Part shown: in pieces, positions 1-6,064 of the stretch
How positions within the stretch are numbered: position 1 is the first letter of the stretch
Layout of the letters: every line of letters starts with the position of its first letter
Source of the DNA: an uncultured Chromatiaceae bacterium
GTDB taxonomy: Bacteria > Pseudomonadota > Gammaproteobacteria > Enterobacterales > Alteromonadaceae
Direction: 5' to 3'
Assembly: GCA_946481195.1 (NCBI GenBank)
Contig: CAMLNG010000072.1
Location: forward strand, 1 to 11,210
DNA: 11,210 nucleotides
Notes under the pieces: generated by a model
The model's database searches: none
Told to the model about the DNA's origin: nothing
What the model saw: the letters and a program-made list of their open reading frames with translations, nothing else
Program-made: the position numbers and the translations under genes

Positions 1-2
1 GT

Positions 3-353
3 CCCCGCGTTTTCAGTCTGGCCGTTGGCCTGATAGTGGTCTGGTTAATCACAGGGCCGCTGTTTGACTACAGCGATACCTGGCAGCTGGTGATCAACAC
101 CGGCACCACGATCATCACCTTTTTAATGGTGTTTCTCATCCAAAACACGCAAAACCGCGACACTGAAGCCATTCAGGTCAAACTGGACGAACTGATCCGC
201 GTCACGCAGGGTGCGCATAATGCACTGCTCGATTTGGAAGAGCTGGAGGAAGAAAACCTCGATGCCTTTAAGCGCAAGTATCAGGATTTAGCCGCGATGG
301 CACGTAAACAACTGGAAAGCGGCAACAACGACACGGGCACGCCGGATTTGTGA
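3..353 (+). CDS. Low-affinity iron permease family protein (5' end cut off by window edge)
   Basis: The frame is open from the first bases of the window, so the gene begins upstream and only its C-terminal part is seen. The visible protein starts with a hydrophobic segment (SLAVGLIVVWLITGPLF), followed by the family-typical stretch DTWQLVINTGTTIITFLMVF, then IQNTQNRD and LDELIR, and a charged helical tail with AHNALLDLEELEEE. I recognise this as the bacterial small-protein branch of the low-affinity iron permease family (Iron_permease, PF04120). These are small inner-membrane proteins with two or more transmembrane helices and a cytoplasmic acidic tail. The name comes from similarity to the yeast Fet4 transporter; iron transport by the short bacterial forms is not established. 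An internal GTG at 36 is possible but unlikely as the true start, because the hydrophobic segment continues upstream. The stop is TGA at 351-353. Confidence 0.85.
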   Translation, partial: PRVFSLAVGLIVVWLITGPLFDYSDTWQLVINTGTTIITFLMVFLIQNTQNRDTEAIQVKLDELIRVTQGAHNALLDLEELEEENLDAFKRKYQDLAAMARKQLESGNNDTGTPDL

Positions 354-356
354 GCC

Positions 357-389
357 GGCCATACGTTGGCCATCTGCGGTTTATTTTTG
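357..389 (+). terminator. Possible terminator after the iron permease gene
   Basis: A short inverted repeat, GGCCA (357-361) and TGGCC (367-371) with a 5-base loop, lies just after the stop codon. A T-rich run (about 381-388) follows some nine bases later. The stem is short and the T-run is displaced, so this is only a plausible weak terminator. Confidence 0.3.
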
Positions 390-420
390 CAATTTCCTGA
401 AAGAAAGTAGCGGTTCTGCC

Positions 421-445
421 AGTCTGTATAAAGTTCAATCAGACT
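421..445. repeat. Dyad in the leader of the chemotaxis receptor gene
   Basis: AGTCTG (421-426) and CAGACT (440-445) form a 6-bp inverted repeat. Outside the arms lie GCGG (about 411-414) and CCGC (447-450), which could extend the pairing with a bulge. The AT-rich loop contains TATAAA (427-432), which resembles a -10 box but has no convincing -35 box. It could be an operator or leader hairpin, or chance. Confidence 0.25.
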
Positions 446-456
446 ACCGCAGCTGC

Positions 457-472
457 AGGAAGGTGTGTTTTG
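457..472 (+). promoter_or_regulatory. Ribosome binding site that selects a TTG start
   Basis: AGGAAGG (457-463) is a good Shine-Dalgarno sequence six bases before TTG at 470-472. No ATG in the reading frame lies before the first transmembrane helix, so the TTG is the most sensible start for the chemotaxis receptor. Confidence 0.7.
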
Positions 473-2068
473 GCCCGTTCAGGTTCAGTGAAAAGTCGTA
501 TTTTTGTTGGTTATGCCGCGATTTTCTTCGTCACGCTCATTGCTGCTGTGTTGCTGATCCAAAGCAATCGCCAGCTGATGCGCGAAATTGGTGGTTTTGT
601 CGACCGTTCCGTGCCGGCGTTACAGGCGATTTCCGCACTGCAAAATGTGACGCATCAGCAAGTGCTTGCCGGCTACGAGCTGTACGGCACTACCATCAAA
701 AGTACGGAATTTAGCGATAGACAGCAGGGGATGGAGCAGTCATTACAACGTTATTTGCAGCTGTTGGATAAGGTTGGCGGGCAAGGCTTGCAGACCGGGC
801 AACAACAGTTGCAGCAAGCTTTACAACAACTGCTGAAAGTCATGGCTGCGGAACAGGTGGATTGGGACCAGGCCCGCGAGCAACTCAGTGCTATTAATCA
901 GGCCGCCGGCGCTTTGAACCAACAGTTGGAAACACTCGCCGCGAAAATCACCAAAGATGCACAGACCAGTACAACCAACATCAGCGGATCGCTGGCGCAA
1001 AACAGTACCACTGTGGTGGTGTTATTGCTGTTGATTCTGGTGGTGGCCTTCGGGTTTTTCCTGTTGGCACAAAAACAAATCGCCAATCCGATCATCCGCT
1101 TGTCCGGTGAATTACAGCAAGTTGCCGATAGCCGTGATTTAAACCGCAGCCTCAGTACCGACACTGTGGCGGAAGTGAACAGCGTGGCCGCCAGTATTAA
1201 TTTACTGCTGCGGGTGTTTAAAAGCGGTATCACCGATATCTATCAGGCGATCTCCGGGATCCATCAGGCAGTTGATGCGCTGGCGGGCAGTTCGGCGCAA
1301 TCCTCCAGTGCGGTGCAGCAACTGGAAAAAACACTCGCTGTATTGGTAAGCAGCATGGCGCAGCTGGAACAGCAAATGGAAGACAGTGTCAGCCGTTCGA
1401 TGCATGCAGCCAGTTCGGCGCATGCCGGTGCCGCAGCCATGTCGCAAAGTCAGATTGAGGTGCTGCAAACCTCGGACAGTATCAGTCAATTGTCAGTAGA
1501 TATTGAAACCACCGGCCAAATGCTGCTGACGTTACAGGCGACAGGCACCGAAGTTTCTGGTGTCGTGAAAACTATTGCCGACATTGCCTCACAGACTAAT
1601 TTGCTGGCCCTGAACGCTGCGATTGAAGCGGCACGCGCCGGTGAATCCGGCCGTGGTTTTGCCGTGGTTGCCGACGAAGTGCGGACGCTGGCCGTGCGCA
1701 CCCAACAATCTACGGCGGAAATTAACAACATGCTGGCAAAGATTGTCAGCTCCATTCAGGCGGCAGTGGCCAATATGCAATCCAACCGTGAAACCGCGCA
1801 GCGCTCGGTTGAGCTGGCCGGACAGCTGGTACAAACACTGGAGAGCGGGCGTCAGCTGATTCTGACGCTGGCGGGGGTGAGTCAGGAGGCGGCGGATTTG
1901 GCCAATCATTCCCAGCAAAAAGCCCGTGCACTCAAACACGAAATCGCCGCGTTTGAACAAAATGGCCAGTCGGTCAGTGTCGCCAATCAGGCGGTGGCGT
2001 CAACCAGTCAGGCATTAACAGGATTAGCAGGGCAATTACGCAATACCGCCGGCTTGTTTAAGCTCTGA
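470..2068 (+). CDS. Methyl-accepting chemotaxis protein
   Basis: Transmembrane chemoreceptor of 532 residues that would couple a periplasmic signal to CheA/CheW and flagellar control. TM1 spans about residues 11-31. A mostly helical, Gln-rich periplasmic domain of about 150 residues follows, of the size of a four-helix-bundle sensor (ligand not predictable). TM2 is about 180-202 ([18 protein letters not shown]), then a HAMP-like linker to about 257 and a long cytoplasmic coiled coil. The diagnostic receptor tip is intact: [20 protein letters not shown] and [17 protein letters not shown], about residues 366-405. There is no C-terminal NWETF-type tether for CheR/CheB; the protein ends LFKL. The start is TTG with a good Shine-Dalgarno. 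The gene stands alone, with no che or flagellar neighbour. No sigma-28-type promoter with correct spacing was found upstream. Confidence 0.95.
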   Translation: MARSGSVKSRIFVGYAAIFFVTLIAAVLLIQSNRQLMREIGGFVDRSVPALQAISALQNVTHQQVLAGYELYGTTIKSTEFSDRQQGMEQSLQRYLQLLDKVGGQGLQTGQQQLQQALQQLLKVMAAEQVDWDQAREQLSAINQAAGALNQQLETLAAKITKDAQTSTTNISGSLAQNSTTVVVLLLLILVVAFGFFLLAQKQIANPIIRLSGELQQVADSRDLNRSLSTDTVAEVNSVAASINLLLRVFKSGITDIYQAISGIHQAVDALAGSSAQSSSAVQQLEKTLAVLVSSMAQLEQQMEDSVSRSMHAASSAHAGAAAMSQSQIEVLQTSDSISQLSVDIETTGQMLLTLQATGTEVSGVVKTIADIASQTNLLALNAAIEAARAGESGRGFAVVADEVRTLAVRTQQSTAEINNMLAKIVSSIQAAVANMQSNRETAQRSVELAGQLVQTLESGRQLILTLAGVSQEAADLANHSQQKARALKHEIAAFEQNGQSVSVANQAVASTSQALTGLAGQLRNTAGLFKL

Positions 2069-2108
2069 CGGCTTAGCCACGCCAGTTGTGATATTTCTGC
2101 CAAAGTCG

Positions 2109-2138
2109 GGTGCAGTGAAAGAAAACTGGTGCTGCACC
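2109..2138. repeat. Inverted repeat after the chemoreceptor gene
   Basis: GGTGCAG (2109-2115) and CTGCACC (2132-2138) are perfect 7-bp arms around a 16-base loop, between the chemoreceptor stop and the next gene. No T-run follows directly, so it is not a classic terminator. It may be a Rho-type 3' hairpin, an operator for the downstream gene, or chance. Confidence 0.3.
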
Positions 2139-2178
2139 GGTCCAACACCCGTCAATTTTCCAATTCAGGTTGTTTGAG

Positions 2179-3003
2179 ATGCTGCAAGCTGTATTAATTC
2201 TGATTGCTCTTTCTGCTGCGCTGATGGCGTGGTCATTACAGGCCGGCCAATATGGCGCATTCAGCGCTATTGTGGCCTATTACACCGAAGTGTCGCCGGC
2301 GCTACTGGCGAAGTTAGCCCAACCGCAGATTGGGTTGCTCTGGGTTGTGGTGTTACTGGCGCTGCTGGGCTTGCGCTGGCGTCTGCCGCAGCAGTTACTG
2401 GCGCTGAGTCTGGTCCTGTTCAGTATTTTACCGTTAATCAGTATGTTTGGTGCACTGCACTATATCGCCAGTCTGGGTGGTTTCCCGATGATTGGTTCCG
2501 GTCAGGGCGTCATAAAATTTGTCGCGCTGGTTGCGTTGGCCATCTCATTATGGCGCTGGCCTGTGTCTTCACCGGCCGAACGTTTTTGGCTGAATTATCT
2601 GCCGGTGGGGCTGGTGTTGCTGTGGATTGGCGGCATGAAATTTCTGCCGTTTGAAGCCAAAGGCATTGTGGATTTGGTAGCGTCGTCACCGCTGCTGAGC
2701 TGGTTGTATTGGGTTGCCGACGAGCAGCAGGCCTCCAATCTGATTGGTCTGTACGACTGGCTGGCTTTTGTGTTGCTGGGGTTGGGATTTCGCTGGCGCC
2801 AGTTGTTCTGGCCCGGCTTTTTGCTCAGTCTGGCGGTATTTGTCACCACCCAAAGTTTTTTGCTGAGTTTTGCCGGCGCCTGGAGCGCGCCTGGTGTCCT
2901 GAGCAGCAGCGGTGTGTTTATCATCAAAGACTTATGGTTTATCGCCAATTTGCTGTTGTTGCAACACGCCTGGCGGCAGCTGGCGCCGGGCCGGCGTGTT
3001 TAA
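2179..3003 (+). CDS. Integral membrane protein related to DUF417 (YkgB/RclC)
   Basis: Very hydrophobic protein of 274 residues with about eight predicted membrane segments. The C-terminal half matches the DUF417/RclC family: WIGGMKFLPFEAKGI (about 149-163), ASSPLLSWLY (168-177) and SSSGVFIIKDLWF (242-254), in the order seen in E. coli RclC, an inner-membrane protein of the reactive-chlorine-resistance locus. RclC is about 200 residues, so this protein is longer. The extra N-terminal half echoes the C-terminal half (IGLL..LLGLRWR, GSGQGVIKF), which suggests an internal duplication. I prefer ATG at 2179, with AGG nine bases upstream, over an in-frame TTG at 2170, which has only an adjacent AGG. 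Function unknown; an oxidative or envelope-stress role is inferred only from the family name. It converges on the sensor kinase gene 16 bases away. Confidence 0.8.
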   Translation: MLQAVLILIALSAALMAWSLQAGQYGAFSAIVAYYTEVSPALLAKLAQPQIGLLWVVVLLALLGLRWRLPQQLLALSLVLFSILPLISMFGALHYIASLGGFPMIGSGQGVIKFVALVALAISLWRWPVSSPAERFWLNYLPVGLVLLWIGGMKFLPFEAKGIVDLVASSPLLSWLYWVADEQQASNLIGLYDWLAFVLLGLGFRWRQLFWPGFLLSLAVFVTTQSFLLSFAGAWSAPGVLSSSGVFIIKDLWFIANLLLLQHAWRQLAPGRRV

Positions 3004-3019
3004 TGCTGACCGCCACCCT

Positions 3020-4351
3020 TTAAGCCGCCAGTTCGAGCCGGAAACAGGCTGAAGGTTGTGCGCGGTGCAGCCGCAGTTCACCGCCCATCGCCTGCATCAG
3101 CTGGCGTGACAGCGCCAGGCCAATGCCGCTGCCTTTGGCTTTAGTGGTAAAAAACGGCGTGAACAGACTGCTTTGCGCGCTGTCGCTGATGCCACCGCCC
3201 TGATCGGTGATGTCCAGCCAAAGCCGGCCTTCGGCCAGTTGCAGCTGCAAATCCAGTTGTAGCTGAAAGTCCAGTTGCAGTGGGCCTTGGCCTGGCGCTT
3301 CCTGTGGAGTCGGCACAGTCGGCTCAGCGGTGGGTGGCAGCAACATCGCCTGCACCGCGTTGGTGGCCAGATTCAGCACCACCTGCTCCAGCAGCGCCGG
3401 GTCGAACCAGGCCGCCTGCGACGGCGGCAGCTCTGCGGCCTGCCACTGCCAGCACAGCCGTGGATACTGGCCCTGCAGCAGTTTCAGGCTTTGCTCGACT
3501 GCCGGGCGCAGCGGCAGATACTGCAGCTGACAATGCACCGGCTGGCTCAGGCTGCGAAATTGCACCAGAAACTGCAGCAGATGCTGGCCGCGTTGCTGCA
3601 CTGTGGCAAGCGCCTCGCGCGCATCCTGTAAATCAACCGCATCCGGCTGAAGCAGCAACTGGCCAACCGATTCGGTCAGCGACGTCATCGGCGTAATCGA
3701 ATTGGCCATTTCATGATTGAGCACCCGCAGCAGCTGTTGATATGCCAGCACTTGCTGTTGTTGCAGCGGTGTGCGGATGCTTTGCAGCGTCAACAGATAA
3801 CTCCACTGACCGAGCAGCCGGGTGCGCACCAGACTGACCGCCAGCACATCGTCCGGCAGCTGCAGCGTCTGAGACGCCTGCGGTTTACTCAGCAGCAATA
3901 AACGCAACTGCGGCCACAATGCGGCGCCACTGTGTAGCAGCAGCCGTTCGGCGGCCGGGTTTTGCTCCAGCAATTCGCCTTGTTCGGATAAACGCAGCAC
4001 GGCGATGTCGAGCTGACTGAGCAGGGTTTGCAGATAACTGGCACGGGCTTCGGCCTGCTCGCGGGCGCTTAGCAACTGCTGACGGATTTGCGCAAGCAAA
4101 GCCGCTGTTTCCGGCTGTTGCTGGTCCTGCATCGACAAGTCGGCGTTGGCCAGCGCCTGCAACAAACGACGGGTCGCTTGCTGCGGGCTTTGGTAGTGGC
4201 GCCACAGCTGCCAGAGTGCAGCCAGCAATACCAGCAGACAAAGCAGCAGACGGGCACTGAATTGCTGCTCCTGCAGCCACAAGGTGCTGGCAAGTGCACT
4301 GCTGGCCACCAGCAGCGCCATCAGCAGCCAGAGCCGGCCGGCGCCATTCAT
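3020..4351 (-). CDS. Sensor histidine kinase, partner of the adjacent sigma-54 regulator
   Basis: Membrane histidine kinase of 443 residues. Two transmembrane helices (about 7-25 and 33-50) are separated by only about seven residues, so there is essentially no periplasmic sensor domain. A PAS-like segment follows (about 105-140, with LDIAVLRLSEQGELLEQNPA). The phosphoacceptor is probably His213 in LNHEMANSITPM. The ATPase domain has an N-box (LATNAVQAML, Asn331), a G1 box (DQGGGI, Asp383), an F-box (FTPFFTTK, 397-404) and a G2 box (GSGIGLAL, 407-414). The H-box style resembles NtrY-like kinases. Its ATG overlaps the regulator's TGA (ATGA, 4348-4351), so the two are co-transcribed, probably with coupled translation, and form a two-component pair. 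An unusual Leu/Gln-rich insert lies between the N-box and G1 (about 354-371), encoded by 18-bp tandem repeats. All catalytic motifs are intact. Confidence 0.93.
   Translation of the reverse strand: MNGAGRLWLLMALLVASSALASTLWLQEQQFSARLLLCLLVLLAALWQLWRHYQSPQQATRRLLQALANADLSMQDQQQPETAALLAQIRQQLLSAREQAEARASYLQTLLSQLDIAVLRLSEQGELLEQNPAAERLLLHSGAALWPQLRLLLLSKPQASQTLQLPDDVLAVSLVRTRLLGQWSYLLTLQSIRTPLQQQQVLAYQQLLRVLNHEMANSITPMTSLTESVGQLLLQPDAVDLQDAREALATVQQRGQHLLQFLVQFRSLSQPVHCQLQYLPLRPAVEQSLKLLQGQYPRLCWQWQAAELPPSQAAWFDPALLEQVVLNLATNAVQAMLLPPTAEPTVPTPQEAPGQGPLQLDFQLQLDLQLQLAEGRLWLDITDQGGGISDSAQSSLFTPFFTTKAKGSGIGLALSRQLMQAMGGELRLHRAQPSACFRLELAA
3234..3281 (-). repeat. 18-bp tandem repeat inside the kinase gene
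   Basis: On the plus strand, units beginning at 3234, 3252 and 3270 share the core CCAGTTG(C/T)AG with an 18-base period; the third copy is partial. The repeat is in frame (6 residues per unit) and encodes the alternating stretch LQLDFQLQLDLQLQL between the N-box and G1 box of the kinase. Confidence 0.7.
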
Positions 4352-5757
4352 AAGCCGTATTTCTCCAGCCGGCGATACAAGGCGCCACGGGTCAGCCCGA
4401 GCGCCTGGGCAGCCTGGCTGATATTGCCCTGATAAAAATGCAGGGCCTGGCGGATGGTTTTTTCTTCCACTTGTTCGAGCAAAAACGAATCGGTACCGGC
4501 CGCGGCGTCGGCCTGGTTGCCCGGAGCATGGGCCAGACCGGCTTGTACCGCCTGCGCAACATCGACAAGGTCGCTGGTCTGCGTCAGTTGCAGCTGCGCG
4601 AAATCAAGCTGGCCATTGTCCGACAGCACCACAGCGCGCTCCAGCATATGCGCCAGCTGACGCACATTGCCGGGCCAGTGGTACTGACTCAGCAGCTGCA
4701 GCTGCGCGGCGGATAACCGCAGGCCGGCACGCTGATACTGCCGGGCATAATGGTCGAGGTAATACTGCGCCAGCATCGGGATATCGTCGCGCCGTTCGCG
4801 CAGTGGCGGCAACACAATTTCCACCGTATTGATGCGGTACAACAAATCCTGCCGGAACTGACTCTGGCTGACCAAAGCGCCAAGCTGTTGATTACTGGCA
4901 CAAATAAGCCGGATATCAATGGGCTGCGGTTCAGTGCCACCGACCGGGATCACCTGACGGCTTTGCAGCACGGTGAGCAGCCGGGCCTGGCCGGCCAAAT
5001 CGAGGTTGTGCAGTTCATCGAGTAGCAAAGTGCCGCCTTTTGCTTGCCGGAAGCGGCCTGGTGCATCGGTCACCGCGCCGGTAAATGCGCCTTTTTTGTG
5101 GCCAAACAACTCGCTTTCCAGCAAAGAAGGAGTAATAGCGCCCATATCGACGCAGACCAGCGGTGCTTGGTGGCGCAAGGACGCCTGATGAATGGCTTCG
5201 GCGACCAGTTGTTTACCGGTACCACTTTCACCGAGCAGCAGAATATTGGCGTCGGTGCCGGCTGCTTTTTGGATGAGCTGGCGTACCTGCTGCATCGCCG
5301 GGCTGTTGCCGAGCAATGGCTGGCCGGCGGTGGCCGTGCTGACGGGCGTGGTTTGCGCCAGCTGACGGGCGATGATTTGCCGCAACTGGTCGTTTTGCCA
5401 GGGTTTGGCGACAAAATCACGGGCACCGAGCTGCATCGCCTGCACAGCCAGCTGCACGTCGGCGTAAGCAGTCATCAGCACCACTTTTAAATCCGGCTGC
5501 AATGCGAGTGCTTGTTTGAGGTAAAACAGACCTTCGGCACCGCTGGCAGCATCGCGGCTGAAATTCATGTCCAGCAGCAGCACATCGATCCGCTCACTTC
5601 GCAGCAGCGGCAACAGCTCAGCAGGTTCAGCCAATGTGCGAACCTGACAACCAAGTGGCTTTAAACAGAGTTTACTGGCCAGCAGCAGATCGGTGTTGTC
5701 GTCCAGCACCAGCACGGTCTGCCGCGGATCGGCAGCTGGCTCTCCAGAAACGGCCAT
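4348..5757 (-). CDS. Sigma-54-dependent response regulator, NtrC family
   Basis: Three-domain enhancer-binding protein. Numbering here counts from the in-frame TTG at 5760; subtract one for the chosen ATG at 5757. The receiver domain (about 14-130) has acidic residues Asp20 and Asp21, probable phosphorylation site Asp64 (LLLDMNF) and conserved Lys119. The AAA+ domain (about 148-380) has Walker A GESGTGK (177-183), the sigma-54 contact loop GAFTGA (224-229), Walker B GGTLLLDEL (242-250) and WPGNVRQL (362-369). A Fis-type helix-turn-helix ends the protein (about 435-467, NISQAAQALGLTRGALYRRL). An intact GAFTGA loop means it should open sigma-54 promoters. It is divergent from an exporter operon whose upstream region has a -24/-12 promoter and twin dyads, its likely target. 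ATG at 5757 is preferred because GGAG lies eight bases upstream, against five for the TTG. Confidence 0.95.
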   Translation of the reverse strand: MAVSGEPAADPRQTVLVLDDNTDLLLASKLCLKPLGCQVRTLAEPAELLPLLRSERIDVLLLDMNFSRDAASGAEGLFYLKQALALQPDLKVVLMTAYADVQLAVQAMQLGARDFVAKPWQNDQLRQIIARQLAQTTPVSTATAGQPLLGNSPAMQQVRQLIQKAAGTDANILLLGESGTGKQLVAEAIHQASLRHQAPLVCVDMGAITPSLLESELFGHKKGAFTGAVTDAPGRFRQAKGGTLLLDELHNLDLAGQARLLTVLQSRQVIPVGGTEPQPIDIRLICASNQQLGALVSQSQFRQDLLYRINTVEIVLPPLRERRDDIPMLAQYYLDHYARQYQRAGLRLSAAQLQLLSQYHWPGNVRQLAHMLERAVVLSDNGQLDFAQLQLTQTSDLVDVAQAVQAGLAHAPGNQADAAAGTDSFLLEQVEEKTIRQALHFYQGNISQAAQALGLTRGALYRRLEKYGL

Positions 5758-5769
5758 CAAAAGAACTCC
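5755..5769 (-). promoter_or_regulatory. Ribosome binding site and start choice for the regulator
   Basis: On the minus strand GGAG (complement of 5766-5769) sits eight bases before ATG (5757-5755) and five before the in-frame TTG (5760-5758). The spacing favours the ATG. Confidence 0.6.
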
Positions 5770-5810
5770 GGCATTTTACAAATTTGCAAAGAGGTCAGTA
5801 CCTTAACTGA

Positions 5811-5822
5811 TGCCGGCCGGCA
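5811..5822. repeat. 12-bp palindrome in the divergent region
   Basis: TGCCGGCCGGCA is a perfect palindrome about 55 bases upstream of the regulator start. Its role is unknown. It differs from the twin dyads near the exporter promoter. Confidence 0.4.
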
Positions 5823-5844
5823 CTGGCAAGCGGCACTGGTAAGC
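5819..5844. repeat. 13-bp tandem direct repeat
   Basis: GGCACTGGCAAGC (5819-5831) is followed immediately by GGCACTGGTAAGC (5832-5844), with one mismatch. It lies between the two divergent genes. It may be a recent local duplication or a binding site repeated on one face of the DNA. Confidence 0.6.
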
Positions 5845-5859
5845 GGTCCCGGCTGGACC
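5845..5859. repeat. Short dyad GGTCC-N5-GGACC
   Basis: GGTCC (5845-5849) and GGACC (5855-5859) form a perfect inverted repeat. The core GTCC...GGAC is shared with the twin dyads at 5903 and 5934, but the spacer between GTCC and GGAC is five bases instead of six, so it is at best a degenerate third regulator site. Confidence 0.35.
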
Positions 5860-5882
5860 GGGCTTGTGGCGGGTCTGACAGC

Positions 5883-5894
5883 TGCAACGTTGCA
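5883..5894. repeat. 12-bp palindrome next to the first activator dyad
   Basis: TGCAACGTTGCA is a perfect palindrome ending nine bases before the first TGTCCA dyad. It does not match the dyad sequence, so a second regulator is possible, or chance. Confidence 0.4.
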
Positions 5895-5902
5895 TGCGGC
5901 CA

Positions 5903-5920
5903 GTGTCCATCCGTGGACAC
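5903..5920. promoter_or_regulatory. Upstream activator site 1 (TGTCCA-N4-TGGACA)
   Basis: GTGTCCA-TCCG-TGGACAC is a perfect 7-bp-arm dyad. It is the same TGTCCA-N4-TGGACA element as site 2, with its centre at 5911.5, about 105 bases upstream of the -12 element. Likely bound by a dimer of the divergent NtrC-type regulator through its Fis-type helix-turn-helix; this is inferred from position and duplication. Confidence 0.75.
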
Positions 5921-5933
5921 CTGGTCGGGCTGT

Positions 5934-5953
5934 ACTGTCCACCTATGGACAGT
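5934..5953. promoter_or_regulatory. Upstream activator site 2 (TGTCCA-N4-TGGACA)
   Basis: ACTGTCCA-CCTA-TGGACAGT is a perfect 8-bp-arm dyad centred at 5943.5. That is 32 bp from site 1, close to three helical turns, so both sites face the same side of the DNA. It lies about 73 bases upstream of the -12 element, the usual distance range for sigma-54 enhancers. The bases between it and the promoter (5954-6002) are strikingly AT-rich, as expected for a flexible or IHF-bent stretch, though no good IHF consensus was found. Confidence 0.78.
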
Positions 5954-6002
5954 TATTTTTCGTCAGAAAATGTATCTCATTGAATTTATATGGAAAAATC
6001 TC

Positions 6003-6017
6003 TGGCACGGCCTTTGC
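6003..6017 (+). promoter_or_regulatory. Sigma-54 (-24/-12) promoter of the exporter operon
   Basis: TGGCACG (6003-6009), four bases, then TTGC (6014-6017). The invariant GG (6004-6005) and GC (6016-6017) are separated by exactly ten bases, as the sigma-54 consensus requires. Transcription should start near 6028-6030, leaving a leader of about 33 bases before the adaptor ATG. Together with the GAFTGA-type regulator gene and the twin dyads this is a strong promoter call. Confidence 0.88.
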
Positions 6018-6045
6018 GATAACAAAGCACTCAGTATCTGTTATC
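6018..6045. repeat. Inverted repeat across the exporter transcription start
   Basis: GATAACA (6018-6024) and TGTTATC (6039-6045) are perfect 7-bp arms with a 14-base spacer. The repeat starts directly after the -12 element and ends before the ribosome binding site, so it straddles the predicted transcription start. Only the right arm would be in the RNA, so if functional it acts as a DNA site, for example for a repressor. Confidence 0.4.
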
Positions 6046-6050
6046 CCGCA

Positions 6051-6064
6051 AGGAGTTGACCATG
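6051..6064 (+). promoter_or_regulatory. Ribosome binding site that selects the adaptor ATG
   Basis: AGGAG (6051-6055) is six bases before ATG at 6062. An in-frame TTG at 6056 directly touches the Shine-Dalgarno and cannot be the start. Confidence 0.8.

Noticed and set aside
429..455. Sigma-28 (flagellar) promoter before the chemoreceptor
   Set aside because: TAAAG at 429-433 resembles a -35 element, but the sequence 15 bases downstream (CGCAGCTG) does not resemble GCCGATAA.
3275..3696. Long plus-strand open frames opposite the sensor kinase
   Set aside because: They are shadows of the kinase gene on the other strand, with low-complexity Ala/Gln/Arg composition and no ribosome site. The kinase frame has all catalytic motifs.
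5044..5490. 148-residue plus-strand open frame inside the regulator gene
   Set aside because: It is antisense to the AAA+ domain, whose motifs are all intact. No family resemblance and no plausible start signal.
5770..5800. Sigma-70 promoter for the regulator on the minus strand
   Set aside because: TAAAAT is present on the minus strand, but it is too close to the ribosome site, and no -35 box with 16-18 base spacing fits.
5757..5942. 61-residue minus-strand frame upstream of the regulator
   Set aside because: It covers the palindromes, repeats and dyads of the control region and shows no protein features.
5954..6002. IHF site between activator dyads and the sigma-54 promoter
   Set aside because: The stretch is AT-rich as expected, but neither strand gives a good match to the IHF consensus, so only the composition is reported.
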